Part shown: piece after piece, positions 6,176 to 11,505 of the stretch | How positions within the stretch are numbered: position 1 is the first letter of the stretch | How the letters are laid out: every line of letters starts with the position of its first letter | Assembly: GCA_005880805.1 (NCBI GenBank) | Contig: VBFZ01000151.1 | Coordinates: 1-11,505 of the forward strand | Length of the DNA: 11,505 bases | Direction of reading: 5' to 3' | Origin: Chloroflexota bacterium | GTDB taxonomy: Bacteria; Chloroflexota; Limnocylindria; Limnocylindrales; CSP1-4 | Program-made: the position numbers and the translations under genes | Notes under the pieces: model-generated | Databases searched by the model: none | What the model was told of the DNA's origin: nothing | What the model saw: only the letters and a program-made list of their open reading frames with translations

Positions 6176-7516
6176 TCAGGGTGTCGAAGCGGTGACCTTG
6201 CTCATCGCGACAGGTTGCAGAGCGCTGTTCGCAGGCGGGCCGCTGTTGGGCATCGTCGCGATCGTGTCGACCACGTCCATGCCCGAGGTCACGTGCCCGA
6301 ATACGGAGTAGCTCGGCGGCAGGCTGGTCAGGTCGCCAAGGCAGATGAAGAACTGGCTGCCATTGGTGTCGGGTCCCGCGTTGGCCATTGCCACGGTCCC
6401 TCTCTTGTAGGGAACGGTGACCGGATCGTCCTTGAACTCGTAGCCCGGGCCGCCACTCCCGTTGCCAAGCGGGTCGCCGCCCTGGATAACGAAACCGGGC
6501 GCCAGGCGATGGAACACGACGCCGTCGTAGAAACCGCACTTCGCAAGGGCGACGAAGTTGCCGGCTGCCTGCGGACCGAGCTTGCCCTCCACGTTGATGA
6601 CGATGGTGCCATTGGACGTGTCGATCGTCACGGTGGCGGTCTCGCCGGCGGCCATCGCCGGCGGGGCGCTCGTGGGACAGCCGCTGCCGCGGCTCGTGCC
6701 GGCAGCGGCAGATGAGCTGGCAGCTGGCGAGGGCGTGGGCCGCGCCGTCGGCGAGGGCGTGGGCCGCGCCGTCGGCGAGGGCGTGGGCCGCGCCGTCGGC
6801 GAGGGCGTGGGCCGCGCCGTCGGCGCCTGAAGCGCGGCCGGAAAATCGAGCGCGCCCGAGAGGAGCGGCTCGCCGACGACCACGCCGGCCACCCCCGTTT
6901 CCTGGAGCCGCTCGAGCCCTGCCAGGTCGCGGATCCCGCCAGCGACGAGCACGTCCGCATCCACCGAAGCCACCAGGCCGCCCAGGAGATCCAGGTCGGG
7001 GGCCGAACCCCCGTGCGACAGGACGAACCGGCGGACGCCGAGGGCAACCAGCTCGTGAACCAGCTCGTCCAGGGAGGGCACACTGGCCCGTCGCCATGGG
7101 AAGGCGGCGAACCGCTCGGGGCGGGGATCAAGGCCGACGGCCAGCCAATCCCCGGCGACATCCAGGCAATCGCGCAGCAGCCCGGGATCGTCCACGACGC
7201 TCATGGACAGGACCACCCGCGTTGCACCGGCGGCGAAGGCAAGGCGAATGTTGTCGGGCCCCTCGAGGCCCCCCGCCAGCTGGAGCGGGATCGCCACCCG
7301 GGCGGCAACCTGGGCAACCGCTTCGAGATTGGCGGGCTGCCCCGTGCGCGCCCCCTCGAAATCGACGAGATGGATCATCCGCGCCCCAACCCCGACGAAA
7401 TGCTCCGCGATGCGATCAGGCCGGTCGGTCGGCGAGCCAACGCCGGACGCCGCTCCCGGCCAGAAGACGATGCGTGATCGGCCCTTCTCGAGATCGATGG
7501 CCGGGATGACCTGCAC
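6176..7516 (-). CDS. HisA-like TIM barrel fused to cyclophilin PPIase
   Basis: A single 446-codon frame from GTG at 7516. Residues 1-230 are a HisA/HisF-type beta/alpha barrel: VIPAIDL with Asp8, HLVDFEGA near 49-56, LQLAGGLEG at 79-86, GLDPRP with Asp130, VLVAGGIRD at 189-197 and GVVVGEPL at 211-218. The two aspartates match the catalytic pair of T. maritima HisA (Asp8, Asp127), but the usual D-G-T-x-x-G segment reads SHGGSAPDLD, so true HisA activity (ProFAR isomerisation in histidine synthesis) is uncertain. Residues 233-264 are four exact copies of TARPTPSP. An Ala/Ser spacer leads to a cyclophilin domain (about 294-446) with FHRLAPGFVIQGGD (Arg337) and MANAGPDTNGSQFF. There is no signal peptide. 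The start is 11 bases after the DUF885 stop; only GGCGG abuts the GTG. No other histidine genes are visible. The cyclophilin half with this linker resembles secreted Chloroflexota forms, an impression from memory. Confidence 0.9.
   Translation of the reverse strand: MQVIPAIDLEKGRSRIVFWPGAASGVGSPTDRPDRIAEHFVGVGARMIHLVDFEGARTGQPANLEAVAQVAARVAIPLQLAGGLEGPDNIRLAFAAGATRVVLSMSVVDDPGLLRDCLDVAGDWLAVGLDPRPERFAAFPWRRASVPSLDELVHELVALGVRRFVLSHGGSAPDLDLLGGLVASVDADVLVAGGIRDLAGLERLQETGVAGVVVGEPLLSGALDFPAALQAPTARPTPSPTARPTPSPTARPTPSPTARPTPSPAASSSAAAGTSRGSGCPTSAPPAMAAGETATVTIDTSNGTIVINVEGKLGPQAAGNFVALAKCGFYDGVVFHRLAPGFVIQGGDPLGNGSGGPGYEFKDDPVTVPYKRGTVAMANAGPDTNGSQFFICLGDLTSLPPSYSVFGHVTSGMDVVDTIATMPNSGPPANSALQPVAMSKVTASTP
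6729..6824 (-). repeat. Four perfect tandem copies of a 24-bp unit (coding linker)
   Basis: Units at 6729-6752, 6753-6776, 6777-6800 and 6801-6824 are base-for-base identical. The 24-bp length keeps the frame and encodes an eight-residue Thr/Pro/Ser/Ala/Arg unit in the linker of the HisA-cyclophilin fusion. Exact identity, including third positions, implies recent expansion or ongoing replication slippage. Copy number may vary between strains, or be misjudged in a short-read assembly. Confidence 0.97.
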
Positions 7517-7527
7517 CCGCCGGCCGC

Positions 7528-9258
7528 TCAGTCGGCTGCCCGGCCGGCCGCTCCGGTTGCGACCTCCGCCGACCTCGCGGTCGAGCCCGCCTGGATCAGT
7601 CGACGGTGGAAGCTGATCGGCAGGCTGCCGTTGCGCAGCAGCATGTCGTGGAACTCGCGGAGCGAGAAGCGCTCTCCGAGTCGTCGCTGCTCGTCCGCTC
7701 TGAGCTGCAGGAGCAGCATCTTCCCCAGCAGGTATGACAGCTGGTAGGTCGGCGTGTACGTGTAACGGCGAACCTCAGCCCGCGCGTTCGGCTCCTCGAA
7801 GCTCGTGTGCTCGACCAGGAAGCGGATCGCCTCGTCGACGCCGACCTCGCCTCGGTGCATGCGAACGTCCAGGATGATCCGGCAGGCCCGCCAGATCGCG
7901 TCCGTGTGCATGTTCAGGCGGAAGTTCGGCGCGTCGTCGAAGCCCTGCTCCCGCATCAGCTGCTCGGAGTACATGCCCCAGCCCTCGACGAACTCGGGCG
8001 CGTTCGTCGTCAGCCGCGAGAGCGATGGGTGTCGCCCGGCGACGGACAGCTGCAGGTGGTGGCCGGGATAGGCCTCGTGAATGCTGGTGTTGCTGATCGA
8101 GCTGAAGTTGTGCTCGCGCATCGCGTTGGGGTCGTGGTCGACGGCCGGCGTCACGATGTAGATGCCCGTCGGGCTGGGGTCGTACTTCGCGGCGTCGAAA
8201 TATGCCGCGAACGGGATGACGTTGCGCATGTACTCGGGCGTCGGGATGACCTCGAGGCGCTCGTCTGGCGGGACGGTCGCGATGTCGTGGTCGATGAGGT
8301 GCTGTCGCGCGCGGAACATCGCGTCGCGATAGCCATCGAGAGCCGCCTCGAACGTCGCCGGGTGGTCTGACTTCAGGCGGTCGATGACCGCCGCTTCGTC
8401 GGCATCAGCGTCGAGTTCGCGCGCCGCCGCTCGTCGGGCGGCTTTCTGCTCCGCCAGCTGCTGGTGGCCGATCTCGAGGATCTGGTCCGCATCGAGGCCG
8501 TCGAACGCGCGCAGCGAGATCATCCGGTCGTAGGTCTCGCGGCCAAGGGGCCAGTCGTCGACGCCTCGCTCGAGGCTGGCCTTGAGCCAGTCCTGGTAGT
8601 CCGCCAGGGCCGCGCGGGCGCCGGTCGCCGCCTTGTCGAGCCGCTGCTGCTCCGCGTCGGGGAGGACCTTCTGCCCGGCGACCATGATCTCGTCGACCAG
8701 GCTGGGCATGTCCTGCGCCGACTCGATCTCGAGCTGCTGCCAGGTCCGAACCTGGGGCACGGCCGCACGAGTCCGGTGTTCCATCAGAAACTGGGGCAGG
8801 CCCTCCAGCCGGGCCGTCATCGACGCCAACCGCTCCGGCAGCGGAGCGAAGTCGCGCGCGAACAGCAGGAACAATGCGTCGCCCGCGGTGTCGAGGGCGG
8901 TCGCGCGGCGCGCCCAGAGGGGCCGCACTTCCGAGTCGAAGAGATCCAGCTCGAGGTTGTGGATCTCCAGCTCGCGCTCGAAGCGAACGTCCGGTGACAG
9001 GCCCGCCGGGTCGAGCGCCCGGACGGCGGTCAGGTGCGCGCGGTCGTCGGCGATCTCCTGGAGGACGAAGTCACGGCTCCCGTCCCCGAGCCGGTCGTCC
9101 TCGGTGTGGACGCCAAAGAACGTCGCGATGAACGGGTTGTTCCGGAGCATGCGCCGGAAGCGCGCTTCAACGAGGTCATAAAACTGATCGTCGAGTGGAC
9201 CTGCATCCTGTGCCCTGGGCGGTCGGCCGACGTCCACGGCGTCGAGATCTGAAGGCAA
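7528..9258 (-). CDS. DUF885-family zinc hydrolase (probable peptidase)
   Basis: A 576-residue DUF885 protein. The HEAYPGHH motif at 394-401 (HExxGH-like metal site) and E-F-V-E-G-W-G-M-Y-S-E-Q at 422-433 are the family hallmarks, and the C-terminus carries the typical Y-x-P-T-Y-Q-L-S-Y-L-L-G-K segment. The family is thought to consist of zinc-dependent peptidases or esterases related to gluzincins; the substrate is unknown. The start chosen is TTG at 9258 because AGGAG lies 5 bases upstream and the residues that follow fit the family length. The frame is open far upstream (to 10473), but that part is antisense-phase shadow of the threonine aldolase gene and reads as Arg/Pro/Gly-rich nonsense. 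There is no signal peptide, so it is probably cytoplasmic. It sits between the threonine aldolase (11 bases upstream) and the HisA-cyclophilin fusion (11 bases downstream). Confidence 0.93.
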   Translation of the reverse strand: MPSDLDAVDVGRPPRAQDAGPLDDQFYDLVEARFRRMLRNNPFIATFFGVHTEDDRLGDGSRDFVLQEIADDRAHLTAVRALDPAGLSPDVRFERELEIHNLELDLFDSEVRPLWARRATALDTAGDALFLLFARDFAPLPERLASMTARLEGLPQFLMEHRTRAAVPQVRTWQQLEIESAQDMPSLVDEIMVAGQKVLPDAEQQRLDKAATGARAALADYQDWLKASLERGVDDWPLGRETYDRMISLRAFDGLDADQILEIGHQQLAEQKAARRAAARELDADADEAAVIDRLKSDHPATFEAALDGYRDAMFRARQHLIDHDIATVPPDERLEVIPTPEYMRNVIPFAAYFDAAKYDPSPTGIYIVTPAVDHDPNAMREHNFSSISNTSIHEAYPGHHLQLSVAGRHPSLSRLTTNAPEFVEGWGMYSEQLMREQGFDDAPNFRLNMHTDAIWRACRIILDVRMHRGEVGVDEAIRFLVEHTSFEEPNARAEVRRYTYTPTYQLSYLLGKMLLLQLRADEQRRLGERFSLREFHDMLLRNGSLPISFHRRLIQAGSTARSAEVATGAAGRAAD

Positions 9259-9269
9259 CGGGTCTCCTG

Positions 9270-10397
9270 TCAGTCGCCGCCAGCCGGCACGGGCGTGCGT
9301 CGACGTGGTGCGATCCCGGACTCCCGCAGTGCGTCCCGGGCGGCACGCATGGCGGCATCGACGTCGGCCTCGTCGATGCCGTGGTGGGTGACCGCACGGA
9401 TCTGGCCGTGCGGGTAATCGATCATGAGGATGCCGCGCTCGCGGAGCCGGGCGAGGAAGGCCATGCGATCGCCGCGGACCTTGAACAGGACGAAGTTGGT
9501 CCGTGCCCGCTCGGGGTCGAGGCGTCCTTCGGTGGGCTGTGCGATGCCGCCGGGCGATTCGATTCCGTCGAGGTCGGCCAGGCCCTCCGCGAGTCGTCGG
9601 GCGTTGGCGTGGTCCTCCGCGAGGCGTTCGATCATGCCGCTCGGTCCGTCCCGCAGGGCGACGAGGCCGGGCGCCGCAATCACGCCCGCTTGGCGCATCC
9701 CGCCGCCGACGAGCTTTCTTGCGCGGTGTGCCCGCCAGATGAACTCCCGACTGCCGACGACGACCGAGCCGACCGGGCACGACAGCCCCTTCGACAGGCA
9801 GAAGGTGACCGAATCGGCAGGGCCGGCGAGGGCAGCGGGGGCGATGCCAAATGCGACGACGGCGTTGAAGAAGCGCGCCCCGTCCACGTGGAGCGGGACT
9901 CCGCGCTCGTGCGCCACCGCGGCGATCGCGGCGGTGTAGTCCGCGCTCAGGGGTTGGGCCATCGAATCGGAGTGGGTGTTCTCGATCTCGACGAGGCCGG
10001 TGACTGGGTTGTGCGGATCGTCCGGGTCGCGGAAGGCCTCGGCGACGTCCCTCAGGTCGAGCGTTCCGTCCGGCCGCTCCCGGAGCTGGCGGACCGAGGT
10101 CCCCACGATGACCGCGTGACCCGCCGCCTCGTGAACGACCATGTGGCTGTCGGCGCCGGCAATCGTTTCCTGGCCCCGAGCCAGGTGGGCGAGCTGCGAG
10201 ACCAGGTTGCCCATGGAGCCGCTGGCGACGAACAGGCCGGCCTCCTTGCCGAGCAGTTCGGCCGCTCGTTCCTCCAGCGCACGGACGGTTGGATCCTCGC
10301 CGAAGACGTCGTCGCCAACCTCCGCGTCCGCCATCGCGCGCCGCATTTCGGGGGTCGGCATGGTGACCGTGTCGGACCGCAGGTCTATGAGGGACAT
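9270..10397 (-). CDS. ltaE: Low-specificity L-threonine aldolase
   Basis: A 375-residue PLP-dependent fold-type I enzyme that cleaves L-threonine or L-allo-threonine to glycine and acetaldehyde. Family signatures are all present: DLRSDTVTMPTPEM at 5-18, the G-D-D-V-F-G-E-D-P segment at 28-36, active-site His89 in SHMVVHEAAG, HVDGAR at 170-175 with Asp172 contacting the PLP pyridine nitrogen, and LSKGLSCPVGS with the PLP Schiff-base lysine at 203. The GGGMRQAG element follows. Length is normal for the family, and no key residue is missing. It is the first gene of the four-gene operon. The ATG at 10397 begins exactly where family members begin but has no Shine-Dalgarno, and a TATACT hexamer ends 9 bases upstream, so the mRNA may be leaderless. 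The homologous beta-eliminating lyases have a similar fold, but the motifs favour threonine aldolase. Confidence 0.96.
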   Translation of the reverse strand: MSLIDLRSDTVTMPTPEMRRAMADAEVGDDVFGEDPTVRALEERAAELLGKEAGLFVASGSMGNLVSQLAHLARGQETIAGADSHMVVHEAAGHAVIVGTSVRQLRERPDGTLDLRDVAEAFRDPDDPHNPVTGLVEIENTHSDSMAQPLSADYTAAIAAVAHERGVPLHVDGARFFNAVVAFGIAPAALAGPADSVTFCLSKGLSCPVGSVVVGSREFIWRAHRARKLVGGGMRQAGVIAAPGLVALRDGPSGMIERLAEDHANARRLAEGLADLDGIESPGGIAQPTEGRLDPERARTNFVLFKVRGDRMAFLARLRERGILMIDYPHGQIRAVTHHGIDEADVDAAMRAARDALRESGIAPRRRTPVPAGGD

Positions 10398-10406
10398 GGA
10401 ACGCCG

Positions 10407-10412
10407 AGTATA
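10407..10412 (-). promoter_or_regulatory. Predicted -10 element for the threonine aldolase operon
   Basis: TATACT on the minus strand matches TATAAT at 5 of 6 positions and ends 9 bases before the ATG. Transcription would begin 0-3 bases ahead of the start codon, which fits the absence of a Shine-Dalgarno and suggests a leaderless mRNA. I see no good -35 at 16-18 bases spacing, so activation by a regulator in this divergent region is possible. Confidence 0.35.
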
Positions 10413-10435
10413 GGCGAGGGCTCTGGGAACCCCGA

Positions 10436-10464
10436 TGGACAGCGCGGTGTAGAGGTGCCATAAG
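10436..10464 (+). promoter_or_regulatory. Predicted sigma-70-type promoter for the plus-strand gene
   Basis: TGGACA (10436-10441, 5 of 6 to TTGACA), a 17-base spacer and CATAAG (10459-10464, 4 of 6 to TATAAT) lie upstream of the ATG at 10490. The start would be near 10471, leaving a short leader that contains GGAGG 8 bases before the ATG. The promoter faces away from the threonine aldolase operon. Confidence 0.45.
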
Positions 10465-10489
10465 AGACGCCACCGCGGAGGATCACCTC

Positions 10490-11505
10490 ATGGACAAGCC
10501 GCATGAGCCTTCGGCACACGTAGGGGACGTGCCCGAGCCGCAGCCGGTGCGGCGGCCGGCCATCGGCTGGACCGAGCGGTTCGGACGGGCGGCTGTCCTG
10601 GCGGTGGTGGCATCGCTCGGCCTGGCGTTCGCCGCGACACAGCTCGTGGCCCCGCAACGGCCCTCGCGCCCGCCGGCGGGTGCGGCAGCAAGCGACCGAG
10701 CGCCGAGCCAGACCGCTTCGCCCGCGGCGTCCGCTTCACCAGGCAGCAGCCATCGGCGGTCCCCAACCGACGGGCCACGTCCTGCTGAACGGGGATGGCC
10801 CGCGCCTCGTCGATCTCGCGACGGGGAGCGTCAAGGCACCGTTCGGCACCGACTGGTCCAACCAGCTCTTCGAGCGACCCGGGGGCGGCTACGTCTGCGT
10901 CTGCGTGGACACGTCGGGTGCCAGCATCGAGCGCGATTCCGTGCGGCTCAAGGAGCTGGATCCCGATGGTCGGGTTACGCGCGACACGCCCCTCGACGTA
11001 TACGAGGGCCGGATCGACCCGGACGGCGGAGCGGACCAGGGTGCCTCCGTCCTCCTCATCCCGGCTGGCAGTCCCGACGGGAAGCTGCTGTTCATCGCCC
11101 ATGCGAGGCGGGTACCGCCGGTGTGGCGGCTCGGCGTCGATGTCGTGGACGTGGCGGCCGCGCGGATCGTGAGTCGCGTGGACCTGGGCAAGGGGCCATC
11201 GCATGACGCTCACGGCCTGAATGCGTTCGGCTGGGTGACCGCGCTGGCCGGGCCGGACGGGCGCCACGTGCTCTTCACGACTCAGACGAACGAGGTCGAA
11301 AACTCGGACACCCGTGTGTTGACGCACTGGCTGTCGGATATCGATGGCGGGAACGTCGGGCTCCCCAGGAGGCTGTCGGACGGAGCCGGCTCGTTCGAGG
11401 ATCGGACCTGTCGCGATGCTGAGGTTGCCTTCGGCGGCTCGAACCTCCTGTACGCGGTGTGCTCGACCAACTCGAGCAGTGCCAACGTCCAGGTGCGGCG
11501 TTTCA
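10490..11505 (+). CDS. Membrane-anchored propeller-like protein, reading frame broken near 10742-10760, 3' end beyond window
   Basis: The ATG at 10490 has GGAGG 8 bases upstream. The first 87 or so residues read as a short cytoplasmic segment, one membrane helix (about 32-52, GRAAVLAVVASLGLAFAATQL) and a Pro/Ala/Ser linker ending ASPAASASPGSS. After that this frame becomes Arg-rich nonsense up to its stop at 11206. The frame one base later is open from about 10743 to the window edge and reads as protein: IGGPQPTGHVLLNGDGPRLV, then repeated D-G-K/R-x-x-L-F and D-x-A-x-x-x-I-V blade-like elements as in beta-propellers. The two halves fit a single secreted, tethered propeller protein with one extra base (or two missing) near the CAGCAGC run at 10745-10751. 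A sequencing error, a true pseudogene or frameshifting are all possible. I do not recognise the exact family. Confidence 0.6.

Noticed and set aside
6729..6824. CRISPR-like array
   Set aside because: The 24-bp units are directly adjacent with no spacers and are in frame inside a protein linker.
9195..10463. A 422-codon plus-strand frame
   Set aside because: It lies opposite the threonine aldolase, which has all catalytic motifs, and shows no recognisable domain.
10474..10489. Resemblance of GGATCACCTC to the 3' end of 16S rRNA
   Set aside because: Only ten bases match, and there is no rRNA sequence nearby. GGAGG here serves as the Shine-Dalgarno of the plus-strand gene.
10488..11327. A 279-codon minus-strand frame opposite the plus-strand membrane protein
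   Set aside because: It is rich in Arg/Pro/His without domain signs. The plus strand has a promoter, a ribosome site, a membrane helix and blade-like repeats.

Overview
This is a high-GC window with strong third-position G/C bias, so long shadow frames run opposite the real genes. The gene style suggests a soil or freshwater Chloroflexota (Limnocylindria/Ellin6529-like) or, less likely, a deep actinobacterial relative. The clues are a DUF885 hydrolase, a very large ATPase-LuxR regulator, an actinobacterial-type DinB and AlkZ-like pair, and Pro/Thr/Ser linkers on cyclophilins. The lineage is inferred from gene content only. I see no transposase, integrase, CRISPR array, tRNA or rRNA.

Layout, left to right. 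All genes up to 10397 are on the minus strand. (1) 1-1193: an AlkZ/YcaQ-type winged-helix protein running off the left edge, preceded by a DinB-superfamily protein. (2) 1390-4956: a roughly 1000-residue ATPase-LuxR regulator, preceded by a small lipoprotein. Two tandem perfect stem-loops sit just before the regulator's start, and the second one holds its Shine-Dalgarno. (3) 4957-5659: about 700 bases without a convincing protein gene. This stretch holds a candidate structured small RNA with its own promoter and a textbook intrinsic terminator, then several inverted repeats toward the lipoprotein. (4) 5660-10397: a tight four-gene operon transcribed leftward. Its genes are L-threonine aldolase, a DUF885 zinc hydrolase starting at TTG, a HisA-like TIM barrel fused to a cyclophilin through a repeat-encoded linker, and a second stand-alone cyclophilin. 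Gaps between genes are 11, 11 and 24 bases. (5) 10398-10489: a divergent promoter region. (6) 10490 to the right edge, plus strand: a membrane-anchored, propeller-like protein whose reading frame changes by one base after its linker, and which is incomplete at the edge.

The four-gene operon combines amino-acid and peptide metabolism (threonine/glycine cleavage, a probable peptidase-like hydrolase) with protein folding (two cyclophilins). The oddest item is the single open frame joining a HisA-type barrel to a cyclophilin. The candidate small RNA and the hairpin-masked ribosome site of the LuxR-type regulator are the best regulatory leads.
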